The notes under the pieces were generated by a model. It searched no databases. It was not told the origin of the DNA and saw only the letters and a list, made by a program, of their open reading frames with translations. From positions 806,001 through 870,000 of the forward strand of contig OW818665.1 of the NCBI GenBank assembly GCA_942493045.1: a stretch of 64,000 nucleotides of DNA, given 5' to 3'. This stretch comes from Teretinema sp942493045. Lineage in GTDB: Bacteria; Spirochaetota; Spirochaetia; Treponematales; Treponemataceae. The position numbers and the translations under genes were made by a program. Shown piece after piece: positions 7,661 to 15,355 of the stretch. How positions within the stretch are numbered: position 1 is the stretch's first letter; each line of letters starts with the position of its first letter.

Positions 7661-9528
7661 TTGTACCCATGAATAAAATTACTCTGGTTGTTCTGGAAAA
7701 GGAGCGCAGTTCCGCTCTAGAGGCTTTGCGTAAAACCGGTGTACTGCATGTTCAAAAACGTGAAGCGGTCAGTCAGCAGATTACGGATCTTCTTTCACGG
7801 ATAGCGAAGGTTGATCAGGTATCCGGGATTCTTTCTGAGATACCGGTGGACGCCAAGGCTTTGCAGAATAAACCTCTGAATTTCGATGAGTCCGCGGAGT
7901 TGGTAGAGCGCGTGCTGAAGCTGCGCGATGAGCGCCGCCAGGCTCAGGATACAGTAACGCACCTGAACCGGGAGCTGGAACGCACCGCGGTCTGGGGAGA
8001 CATAAAGCCGGCTGACTTTGAGTATCTGGCGGAGAAGGGTTTACAACTGTTTGCCTTCGAAATGTCGGTGCAGGATTATACCTCCCTGCCGGCTATGGTA
8101 AATTCTATCGTGGTAAACCGCGATAAAAAAAATATCCGCTGTGTGCTGTGGGGTGAATCCGATCTGCTGCCGGCCGACATGCCGCAGGGCGCTCGCGAAC
8201 TGACGCTGCCGGAAGAATCCACTGCCCTTATGCGTGAAAAAATCGCGCAGGCCGAATCGGCGCTGAAGCAGATAGATTCATTGCTGAAAGCTGATGCCCT
8301 GCGCATTACCTCGCTGGACTCCTATAAAGAAGTACTTCGTTCTGAATTGGAATATGAATCCATTCACGCCGGCATGCCGGTCATTGAAATGGGAAGGGAA
8401 TCAGAAAACCGCTCCGCGTACGCATTGGTGTGGCTGACCGGTTACGTTCCAGTCGATCAGAGCGCCCTGATTGCCGCTGCGGCCAAGGAACACGGCTGGG
8501 CTGTCATCGTTTCCGATCCGGCCGAAGAAGACGCTGTACCGACCAAGATCCGCAATAACCGCTTTGTTAATCTGATTTCACCGCTGCTCGAATTCCTGGG
8601 GACGGTCCCCGGTTACCGGGAGCTGGATATCTCCTTGTGGTTTTTGCTCTTTTTCGGCATTTTCTTCGCCATGATTTTCGGCGACGCCGGATATGGAGCG
8701 CTACTGACCGTGGCGTCCCTGGCGGCGATCGTTTCGGCAAAGATCAAGGGGAAGTCCGCTCCGACGGGTTTATACATGTTCGTGTATCTGGGCCTGATGA
8801 CCGTAGTCTGGGGAGCGGTGACCTGCACCTGGTTCGGAATCCCGGTAGCCGGTCTACCGACCTTTTTGCTCAACCTGGCCATCCCGTCGTTTTCCAACGC
8901 CAATCCGGATACTGAGGGCGTAAAGAATACTATCAAGGTTTTCTGTTTTACCCTCGGGCTGATTCAAATTTCGCTGGCCCATGTCATCGGTATGGTGCGC
9001 AATATCCGCTCCCTGAAGCTGCTGGGAGAATTGGGCGCCTTGCTGATGACGATCGGGATGTTCTTTGTGGTGCTGAACCTGGTGGTGGATGCCCAGAAGT
9101 ATCCTCTCACCAGCGTTATTCTCGGAATGATCGGCGGCGGCTTTGCTCTGAACTTTTTGTTCATCAATTATGCCGGTAGTATTCTGGGAGGCTTCATGGA
9201 AAGTCTTAAGAACGTCATTACCATGTGCCTGGGTGTTGTCAATATGTTCGGCGATATCATGAGTTATATCCGTCTGTGGGCGGTAGGACTGGCCGGAGCG
9301 GCTATCAGTACAACGGTTAATGAAATGGCCGGCCCGATGCTGGGCGGATTTATCATCTTTGCCGGCATTATTCTGTTGTTTTTCGGTCATGGGCTTAATC
9401 TGGTTATGAATGTGCTTTCAGTCATTGTTCACGGTGTGCGCTTGAACACCCTGGAGTTTTCCAACCATCTTGGTCTGACCTGGTCAGGCTTTAAATATGA
9501 ACCGTTCTCGGAAACGGTTAAAAAATAG
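7657..9528 (+). CDS. atpI: V-type ATPase subunit I (membrane stator, a-type)
   Basis: The 623-residue stator has a soluble N-terminal half (residues 1 to about 320, coiled-coil rich) that contacts the peripheral stalks. The C-terminal half has about seven or eight membrane helices and makes the ion half-channels. Family marks are PGYRELD, FFGIFFAMIFGDAGYG and SYIRLWAVGLAGA; Arg539 in that last motif is at the position of the essential arginine facing the rotor carboxylate. The ATG overlaps the atpD stop by four bases, indicating coupling. Together with subunit K downstream it makes up the membrane sector. Confidence 0.95.
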   Translation: MIVPMNKITLVVLEKERSSALEALRKTGVLHVQKREAVSQQITDLLSRIAKVDQVSGILSEIPVDAKALQNKPLNFDESAELVERVLKLRDERRQAQDTVTHLNRELERTAVWGDIKPADFEYLAEKGLQLFAFEMSVQDYTSLPAMVNSIVVNRDKKNIRCVLWGESDLLPADMPQGARELTLPEESTALMREKIAQAESALKQIDSLLKADALRITSLDSYKEVLRSELEYESIHAGMPVIEMGRESENRSAYALVWLTGYVPVDQSALIAAAAKEHGWAVIVSDPAEEDAVPTKIRNNRFVNLISPLLEFLGTVPGYRELDISLWFLLFFGIFFAMIFGDAGYGALLTVASLAAIVSAKIKGKSAPTGLYMFVYLGLMTVVWGAVTCTWFGIPVAGLPTFLLNLAIPSFSNANPDTEGVKNTIKVFCFTLGLIQISLAHVIGMVRNIRSLKLLGELGALLMTIGMFFVVLNLVVDAQKYPLTSVILGMIGGGFALNFLFINYAGSILGGFMESLKNVITMCLGVVNMFGDIMSYIRLWAVGLAGAAISTTVNEMAGPMLGGFIIFAGIILLFFGHGLNLVMNVLSVIVHGVRLNTLEFSNHLGLTWSGFKYEPFSETVKK

Positions 9529-9537
9529 GAGTTGAAT

Positions 9538-9972
9538 ATGGATTTTGGTTATTTTGGTGCTGCTGCAGCTCTGGGTATTTCCGCTATCGGTTCCGCTATC
9601 GGTCTGGCAATCGCCGGACAGGCCACTATCGGTTCCTGGAAGCGCTGTTACATGAATAACAAGCCCGCTCCCTTCATTCTGGTTGCCTTTGCCGGCGCCC
9701 CGCTGACCCAGACTATTTACGGATTCCTGCTGATGAATGCCATGATCGCCTCCAAGGCCGCCGGAAACGCCAGTGATTGGTTCCTGCTCGGTGTCGGTGT
9801 AGTCTGCGGTATGGCAATCGCCGCCTCTGCCGTTGCTCAGGGTGCCGCCTCCGCCGCCGGTTCAGACGCGCTCGGTGAAACCGGAAAAGGTTTTTCCCAG
9901 TACATTACCATCGTCGGTTTGTGCGAAACCGTCGCTCTGTTCGTCATGGTTTTTGGTCTGATTTCGGTTTAA
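9538..9972 (+). CDS. atpK: V-type ATPase proteolipid subunit K (c-ring, Na+-type ligands)
   Basis: The 144-residue protein is a tandem pair of helical hairpins (four membrane helices). The second hairpin carries the ion-binding carboxylate Glu130 (GLCETVALF); the matching position in the first hairpin is Gln58 (LTQTIYGF), so there is one carboxylate per four helices. Thr57, Gln58, Gln101 (AVAQGAAS) and Glu130 match the Na+ ligands of Enterococcus NtpK (Thr64, Gln65, Gln110, Glu139), which implies Na+ rather than H+ transport. ATG 9538 is preferred to TTG 9532 because AGGAG at 9527-9531 spaces correctly to it. It is the last gene of the operon; a terminator follows at 9995. Confidence 0.94.
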   Translation: MDFGYFGAAAALGISAIGSAIGLAIAGQATIGSWKRCYMNNKPAPFILVAFAGAPLTQTIYGFLLMNAMIASKAAGNASDWFLLGVGVVCGMAIAASAVAQGAASAAGSDALGETGKGFSQYITIVGLCETVALFVMVFGLISV

Positions 9973-9994
9973 TCCGGATATTTCTGTTAACTAT

Positions 9995-10030
9995 GCTGTC
10001 TGATCGGAAAGGTCGGACAGCTTTTTTTTT
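9995..10030 (+). terminator. Rho-independent terminator of the V-ATPase operon
   Basis: An 11-base stem (GCTGTCTGATC / GGTCGGACAGC, with two G-T pairs) and a GGAAA loop are followed by nine T residues, 23 bases after the atpK stop. Confidence 0.88.
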
Positions 10031-10044
10031 ACTCTGAGGAACTC

Positions 10045-10073
10045 TGTACAAGAGGTTTTTTTGCCGATATAGT
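10045..10073 (+). promoter_or_regulatory. Promoter for ispG, start at or near the ATG
   Basis: TGTACA, 17-base spacer, TATAGT. Only six bases separate the -10 element from the ispG ATG at 10080, so the expected transcription start falls on the start codon. No ribosome site is present, consistent with a leaderless mRNA. Confidence 0.45.
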
Positions 10074-10079
10074 TAAGAT

Positions 10080-11204
10080 ATGGAACAATTCAAAAAGCCT
10101 GCGTCGATTGAAATCGGCGGATCAGGTATCACGCGCGCCCTGGTTATCGGTGGAGAAGGACCGGTCTCCGTTCAGACTATGTGGAAGTCTCAGCTTACGG
10201 GGGCAGATCTGCCGGAAATCGTGCGTTTTCTTTTTTCACTTGAACAGTTAGGCTGTGATATTGTCCGTTTTGCCGTTCCGGATTTGGAGAGCGCCGCTAT
10301 TTTAGCCCGGTTGGCGGCAATGACACCCATGCCCCTGGTAGCCGATATCCATTTTGACTGGCGGTTAGCGCTGGCCTGCCTTGAAGGTCCTGTCGCAAAG
10401 ATACGGATCAATCCGGGTAATATTGGAAGCGCCGATAAAGTCCGTGAGATAGTTGAAAAAGCCAGGGAGCGCAATGCCGCCATTCGAATCGGCGTCAACT
10501 CAGGTTCCCTGCCCAAAGATTTACGCGAGAGTGTGGAAAAGGCCCCGAAGGATCTGCCCGAGTCCGAAGCTGCCTTACTGCGCGCCAAGGCCCTTGTCGG
10601 CGCCGCCGAGCGGGAGATGGCCGTTTTTGATTCTCTCGGATTCAACCGCGTGGTTGTTTCGATGAAAGCGTCTTCGGTGAAGGAAACAATCTATGCGAAT
10701 GAGGAATTCGCCCGGCGTTTTTCTGCCCCATTGCATATCGGCGTAACTGAAGCCGGGCCGCTGATCAGCGGAGTAGTGAAGAGTACCCTGGCATTCAGCC
10801 ACTTACTGAAAAAAAATATCGGCTCGACCATCAGGGTCAGTTTATCAGATACAATGGAAAATGAAGTGATTGCCGGCCGCGAGATACTTACCGAATGCGG
10901 AAAACGGTTTGGCGGCGTGCGGCTTGTTTCCTGTCCGCGCTGCGGACGAAACGGTTTTGATGTTCACGGTTTTGTACAACGTTGGCAGCATGAACTGTTT
11001 GCTTTACGAAAAGACATTACCGTTGCCGTGATGGGTTGCGTTGTAAATGGCCCTGGCGAAGGCAAACATGCCGATATTGGCATAACCGGGGCCGGTGATT
11101 CGGTTATCATTTTTCGGCATGGTGAAACTGTTCGAACGGTTTCGGTTACCGAAGGCAGTGCCGCAGCCGATGCCGCCTTTAGAGAGGAGCTGGAAAAACT
11201 GTGA
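10080..11204 (+). CDS. ispG: 4-hydroxy-3-methylbut-2-en-1-yl diphosphate synthase (MEP pathway)
   Basis: The 374-residue iron-sulfur enzyme converts ME-cPP to HMBPP in non-mevalonate isoprenoid synthesis. The N-terminal TIM barrel opens with VSVQTM, and PLVADIHFDWRLAL and KIRINPGNIG are characteristic. The C-terminal part carries the [4Fe-4S] ligands as CPRC (in VSCPRCGRNGFD) and the Cys of MGCVVNGPGEGKHADIGI. Length matches the short bacterial form. The ATG at 10080 has no ribosome site upstream; see the promoter entry. Its stop overlaps the following GTG start (GTGA), so the next gene is probably translated with it. Confidence 0.96.
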   Translation: MEQFKKPASIEIGGSGITRALVIGGEGPVSVQTMWKSQLTGADLPEIVRFLFSLEQLGCDIVRFAVPDLESAAILARLAAMTPMPLVADIHFDWRLALACLEGPVAKIRINPGNIGSADKVREIVEKARERNAAIRIGVNSGSLPKDLRESVEKAPKDLPESEAALLRAKALVGAAEREMAVFDSLGFNRVVVSMKASSVKETIYANEEFARRFSAPLHIGVTEAGPLISGVVKSTLAFSHLLKKNIGSTIRVSLSDTMENEVIAGREILTECGKRFGGVRLVSCPRCGRNGFDVHGFVQRWQHELFALRKDITVAVMGCVVNGPGEGKHADIGITGAGDSVIIFRHGETVRTVSVTEGSAAADAAFREELEKL

Positions 11205-12346
11205 GAAAACCCGAACTAAACAGTATTACCCCAATATTTTCGGTTTTTTTATGCTTTCTGTGCTTAGTGATCGGTTCGGTACTTCCTTTGGCAGCCCAGG
11301 CCTCCAGTCCCGGGAATGAGGGCTGGAGGTTGTTGGAAAAGGCCCGCCTCGATTTTGAAGCCGGGTCATACGGTACAGCCCTGCATTTCTGCGAATTGGC
11401 CCGGGAACAGCACCTGCGCGACACTGAATATAAATTGACTGTCTTGACCCGTTCCCTTGCCCCGGCCGAAGTACGCCGCGCTGGCGACAATATTGATGAA
11501 GTGTATGCAGTCTTGCAAAAGCGGAACGACAGCGCCGCCCTTGCCATTCTGGATACTATTTTGATGGTTAAACCCCGTGAGTTTTTTGAGAAATCGATCC
11601 AGAGGATTTTATCCTGGCTGGAGAAACGCAAAGCCTATCCTGAAGCTGAAATCCTGACCGGTATGATCTATGAAGCTGAAGGGGAATACGGTCAGGCGAT
11701 GCATTATTATGAACTGGCCCGGAATAACAGTGAAATGCTTGATATCCCAAATGAAAAGTATACACTGTTATATCGGATGGCCGATTTAGCGGCTCTCGGA
11801 ACAAATCCTTTCGATGCCGAGGCCTTTTTGCTGATGGTTCTTACAGATGACGCTCTGTTCGGTTCTACCGACCAAATTGGGCCGGTATTGGCTTCTATGG
11901 TCAGCGCTTTGGAAAAAGACCAGGATATTGAACGTTTTTTTATGCTGTATCGGCATGATAATTTCCTGGGTTTGAAAGCCTTTCGGGATCTTTCTGTTTT
12001 TTACCGTAATTCAGGGCGCCCGGAAAAAGCCATGCCGGTTGCTTCTCTGGCGGCGGTGATCATAATCACTAGGTTGTCTGAGGCAGTTAAAGCCGCCGAT
12101 CTTGAATACGGTTACAGTAATCTCTCTGATTTATTTCGACGCTGCGGAAATTCCAGAGATATTATGAAATGGGCAGGTGATAATAAGGTCTGGGACTCCT
12201 TGCTGCTTTTTGCCCGGACACTTGAATCTCGGGGCGGACGGAAGGGTGCCTACGCGTTACGCTCAGCTCTTGCAGAGAATTGTCCGGATTCGTATTATGC
12301 GGCTGTCGCCAGGCATGAACTGGCTGCTTCCAGTACCGGCAATTAG
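11201..12346 (+). CDS. Exported TPR-like protein downstream of ispG
   Basis: The 381-residue protein has an N-terminal signal peptide: hydrophobic residues about 11-31, with likely cleavage after LAAQA. The rest is helical with degenerate tetratricopeptide units, for example EKARLDFEAGSYGTALHFCE and GMIYEAEGEYGQAMHYYELA. No enzyme motif is present. The GTG start overlaps the ispG stop. The ispG-neighbour arrangement and the following upp resemble treponemal gene order, so this is probably a conserved treponemal periplasmic protein. TPR units suggest protein binding; the partner is unknown. Confidence 0.75.
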   Translation: MRKPELNSITPIFSVFLCFLCLVIGSVLPLAAQASSPGNEGWRLLEKARLDFEAGSYGTALHFCELAREQHLRDTEYKLTVLTRSLAPAEVRRAGDNIDEVYAVLQKRNDSAALAILDTILMVKPREFFEKSIQRILSWLEKRKAYPEAEILTGMIYEAEGEYGQAMHYYELARNNSEMLDIPNEKYTLLYRMADLAALGTNPFDAEAFLLMVLTDDALFGSTDQIGPVLASMVSALEKDQDIERFFMLYRHDNFLGLKAFRDLSVFYRNSGRPEKAMPVASLAAVIIITRLSEAVKAADLEYGYSNLSDLFRRCGNSRDIMKWAGDNKVWDSLLLFARTLESRGGRKGAYALRSALAENCPDSYYAAVARHELAASSTGN

Positions 12347-12384
12347 TTGAATATATCCGAAATCAACTGATTGTAATTGTCTGT

Positions 12385-12413
12385 TTGACTTTTCCCGCGG
12401 ACTTGTGTAATTT
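12385..12413 (+). promoter_or_regulatory. Promoter for the tandem outer-membrane-like genes
   Basis: TTGACT, 17-base spacer, TAATTT, 24 bases before the start at 12438, with AAAGGAGG in the leader. It lies just after the stop of the preceding gene, so the two small genes appear to have their own promoter. Confidence 0.6.
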
Positions 12414-12437
12414 ATTGTTTCAAAAAGGAGGATCGCT

Positions 12438-12923
12438 TTGAATAAAAAGGTATTACTGCTTACCGTACTGCTTTCTGTATCGATCAGTGCCTCTGTATTC
12501 GCTTATGGCATAGGTTTACAGCTGGACGCGGGTTTTGCGGAAGGCAAAACCGGTTTGGGACCCGCTGTGACCTTTAAATTGGACGAATTTCCAATGGTTT
12601 TCGCGGTGAATCTTGATGTTACTGAGAATTATTTTTCATTGGGTGTTACTGCGGACTGGTGGTTTTTTAATAATCAGATAGCTGAATCACTCCCCTTGAA
12701 ATGGTATGTAGGTTACGGACTCTTTACCCGTATCGGATTAGGTGAGCCCGGAGCTTTTATCGCCGGCGGACGGCTACCGGTTGGTATTAACGCCTTTTTG
12801 GCCGACGGTTTTTTTGAGCCCTTCCTTCAAATAGCGCCTTCGGTTGGAATCGCTTTCGCGCCTTCTTTTCATTTCCCTGAATGGTTTGTGCCTGTTTCTC
12901 TCGGTGGACGTTTTTGGTTCTAA
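12438..12923 (+). CDS. Small exported beta-barrel-like protein (paralogue A)
   Basis: The 161-residue protein starts with TTG, well placed after AAAGGAGGATCG. A signal peptide covers residues 1-22 (cleavage near SVFA-YG). The mature part is glycine- and aromatic-rich with alternating hydrophobic residues and ends in GGRFWF, a C-terminal aromatic as in outer-membrane barrels. It is a paralogue of the next gene; both share GIGLQ near the mature N-terminus and a GFFEPF-QIAPS segment near the C-terminus. Its size suggests an 8-stranded barrel, but the fold is inferred. Function unknown. Confidence 0.7.
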   Translation: MNKKVLLLTVLLSVSISASVFAYGIGLQLDAGFAEGKTGLGPAVTFKLDEFPMVFAVNLDVTENYFSLGVTADWWFFNNQIAESLPLKWYVGYGLFTRIGLGEPGAFIAGGRLPVGINAFLADGFFEPFLQIAPSVGIAFAPSFHFPEWFVPVSLGGRFWF

Positions 12924-12949
12924 GTACCGTGTTAGGTTAAAAGAGAGTG

Positions 12950-12976
12950 CCTTGAATACAATTTGAGTTTTCAAGG
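12950..12976. repeat. Inverted repeat between the two paralogues
   Basis: CCTTGAA and TTCAAGG are separated by 13 bases, upstream of the second paralogue's ribosome site. It is not followed by a T-run. It could be a weak mRNA hairpin or operator; nothing else supports a role. Confidence 0.3.
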
Positions 12977-13007
12977 TACCTATAAAGTATTTTTTAGGAG
13001 AGATATT

Positions 13008-13505
13008 ATGAATAAGAAAGCTCTTGCGCTTGGTTTGTTTTTGCTGGTAGCAGGAACAGTGAACGTTTTCGCGTTCGGAATCGGTTTGCAGGCTAACGCC
13101 AACGCCGGCGGGGTATTTGCGCCCGGTCCAGCCCTGACATTTAAAACCGATAACGCGCCCTTTGTTTTTGCCCTTAACTGGAATCTTCAGGATACAGTTC
13201 AGCATTTTGGAATTACCGCTGACTACTGGTTTTTGAACAAAAACATCGGTCATATCGGTTCCGCGCCAATTAACTGGTTCTTGGGCGTCGGTCTGTTCGG
13301 AAATTTAACTTTTATCGAAGAAGAAGACGTCCAGTTCTCCTCCGGACTGCGGATACCGATCGGACTCAATTCTTTTATTGGAAATGGTTTCTTCGAACCC
13401 TTCGTTCAGATTGCTCCTTCCTTCGGGCTGCGTTTCGTGCCTTCTCTGGGAACGGAAAACATGTTCTTCCCGATGTCGATCGGTTTCAGGTTGTGGTTTA
13501 AGTAA
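13008..13505 (+). CDS. Small exported beta-barrel-like protein (paralogue B)
   Basis: The 165-residue protein starts at ATG 13008 with TAGGAGAG upstream; an in-frame start at 12963 lacks a ribosome site. The signal peptide ends near NVFA-FG. The mature sequence follows paralogue A closely: GIGLQANANAG, a GPALTFK segment, LRIPIGLNSF, then GFFEPFVQIAPSFGL. It ends in FRLWFK, one residue beyond the usual terminal aromatic. The tandem arrangement points to local duplication. A strong terminator follows at 13511. Function unknown; a surface or outer-membrane location is inferred from the signal peptide and sequence texture. Confidence 0.72.
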   Translation: MNKKALALGLFLLVAGTVNVFAFGIGLQANANAGGVFAPGPALTFKTDNAPFVFALNWNLQDTVQHFGITADYWFLNKNIGHIGSAPINWFLGVGLFGNLTFIEEEDVQFSSGLRIPIGLNSFIGNGFFEPFVQIAPSFGLRFVPSLGTENMFFPMSIGFRLWFK

Positions 13506-13510
13506 TAATA

Positions 13511-13540
13511 AAAACCGTCCCTTTTCGGGACGGTTTTTTT
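13511..13540 (+). terminator. Rho-independent terminator after the paralogue pair
   Basis: AAAACCGTCCC, a five-base loop and GGGACGG are followed by seven T residues, six bases after the stop at 13505. Confidence 0.92.
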
Positions 13541-13580
13541 ATGGTAGTATGGATTAGTAACAGCGGAGGGGGATGAATAG

Positions 13581-14648
13581 ATGGCAAAGGTTGTATTGGG
13601 CGCGGATTCACTTGACGGTTTTCTTACAGAACAGGATAGCAAGTATCTTGAAAAAATGGATGGCCTGTACGAACGGGCAATGGATTCTTTCAAGATTCTA
13701 GCCGCCGGCGGCTTCAGTTCCGCGCTTGTCAATGAAGAAAAGAAAGTAATTGATATATATAATGAAATGGGTCATATCATGCAGGAAATCTGCAAAGCCG
13801 CTCCGGGAATCAAAGTGTATTCTTTTGAGACCGAAGAGCAAAGCCATGCCGAGGCTTCCCGGGTTATAGCAAAATTACGCGATATCCGTACCGGACACAA
13901 AGAATTTGTTTATTATACACAACGGGCCTATGAAATGCTGTTCCGCCTGGCCTATAACCGCAACCATTCGGATAATAAGAATTATCTGGTTGTAAAAACG
14001 CCGGTGACCGCGCCGGTACAAAATTACGCTGTCCATAAAATTCCGGACATCGATTATAAAATCGAAAATACGGTCATGTGCGTATTGCTTCGCGGAGCCT
14101 TGCTGCCTTCGATGATCATGTCCAAAGAAATTGAAGAATACTCGTCACACGGATATGTGACACCTTTCGCCCTTTTTAAGATCAAGCGCGATGACTCCAA
14201 AAAAGAAAAGAATATGGAGTACATTCTGGACCTCGATAAATCCTATTTTAATATCGCCGATCTGAACGGACGGGATCTGGTTTTTGCAGATCCGATGAAC
14301 GCCACCGGCGGCAGCCTGGTTACTGTAGTAAAATATCTGATCGAAAACGGCGTAAAACCGCGCTCCATCCAATTCTTCAATGTCATTTCCGCTCTCAAGG
14401 GCGCTTTGCGGGTTGTAAGGGCTTTGGACAACTGCACGGTCTATACTCTGTGGATGGATCCGGTTCTGAACAGTTCCGCTTATATCATGCCCGGTCTCGG
14501 TGACGCCGGTGACCGTATCAACGGAAAGGATACCGAGGAAACTCCGCGCAACATCATTCAGCTGATCGCCGATTATGGTTCCGATATTTCCGGTCTCTAC
14601 CGCTCGCAAGTGCGCCGGATAGAACAGATTGTTCTGGACAGCCATTGA
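13581..14648 (+). CDS. upp: Uracil phosphoribosyltransferase with N-terminal extension
   Basis: The 355-residue protein makes UMP from uracil and PRPP (pyrimidine salvage). The C-terminal 215 residues carry the family motifs: LLRGALLPSMIM, the PRPP loop VFADPMNATGGS (residues 234-245), and the uracil-binding signature PGLGDAGDRINGK. Typical bacterial enzymes have about 208 residues. Here an extra 130-140 N-terminal residues, helical and charged, have no motif I recognise. GGAGGGGG precedes the ATG. The downstream lipoprotein gene starts one base after its stop, so they are cotranscribed. The extension may be regulatory or for oligomerisation; that is inference. Confidence 0.88.
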   Translation: MAKVVLGADSLDGFLTEQDSKYLEKMDGLYERAMDSFKILAAGGFSSALVNEEKKVIDIYNEMGHIMQEICKAAPGIKVYSFETEEQSHAEASRVIAKLRDIRTGHKEFVYYTQRAYEMLFRLAYNRNHSDNKNYLVVKTPVTAPVQNYAVHKIPDIDYKIENTVMCVLLRGALLPSMIMSKEIEEYSSHGYVTPFALFKIKRDDSKKEKNMEYILDLDKSYFNIADLNGRDLVFADPMNATGGSLVTVVKYLIENGVKPRSIQFFNVISALKGALRVVRALDNCTVYTLWMDPVLNSSAYIMPGLGDAGDRINGKDTEETPRNIIQLIADYGSDISGLYRSQVRRIEQIVLDSH

Positions 14649-14649
14649 T

Positions 14650-15321
14650 ATGCGACGGCTTTCCAAACTGATTTGCACCCTGTTTATTTACTCAGCAATT
14701 ACCTTGCTAGTCGCTACGGGATGCGCTTCGATCGCGGAAAGCCGGATCAATCAGAATATTGCCGCGGAGTATTTTCAGCTCGCGGAAGGGTATGCCGGGC
14801 TTTCTAAATATGAACAGGCGGCCCATTATTACCGGCGCAGTGCCGAATGGCCGGCTTTTCAGGCCGCGGGATGGTATGGCGAGGGTAGGATGCTGGTTCT
14901 ATCCGGTAAATGGCCGGAAGCTGTTTCGGTCTTTTCGCGACTTTCTGAGGTCGACAGCGAAAACGGTTTGGTACGCAGTGCCCTGGCCTACGCTTTGGCC
15001 GGTGACGGCCAGACCGGTGCGGCTCTCGAGTTATATCGGTCTGAGTATCAAAAAAACTCTGACGATCCGGTTACCCTGCGCAATTACGCCGGCATTTTGG
15101 TGATGGCCGGTGAAAATGAACAAGCCTTGGAAATTATTGAACGGTTGCGAATCGAGTTTCCGGATCATGAGGCTGCCAAGGGTCTAGAGGTCCTGGAAAA
15201 GAAAACAGCGCCTCAAACAGTTGAAGCGCCGGCGGAAACTCTGCCAGCGGAGAACCCGGCTGCTCAAGGCCTGCCTGCCGAAAGCCTGCCGGCCGAAGAC
15301 CCGTCCGCTGCAACTGAATAG
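14650..15321 (+). CDS. TPR-containing lipoprotein
   Basis: The 223-residue protein has a type II signal peptide: hydrophobic residues about 8-24 and lipobox-like VATGC with Cys25. It is followed by three or four tetratricopeptide units (for example YFQLAEGYAGLSKYEQAAHYY and RNYAGILVMAGENEQALEII). The last 35 residues are a low-complexity tail of repeated PAE/LPAE units. ATG 14650 lies one base after the upp stop; an in-frame ATG within upp is less likely since it would put a charged stretch before the signal. It is probably anchored in the inner or outer membrane facing the periplasm. No enzymatic role is visible. Confidence 0.78.
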   Translation: MRRLSKLICTLFIYSAITLLVATGCASIAESRINQNIAAEYFQLAEGYAGLSKYEQAAHYYRRSAEWPAFQAAGWYGEGRMLVLSGKWPEAVSVFSRLSEVDSENGLVRSALAYALAGDGQTGAALELYRSEYQKNSDDPVTLRNYAGILVMAGENEQALEIIERLRIEFPDHEAAKGLEVLEKKTAPQTVEAPAETLPAENPAAQGLPAESLPAEDPSAATE

Positions 15322-15355
15322 CTGAGCGCAAACGCGGATCTTGATTAAGAACCGC

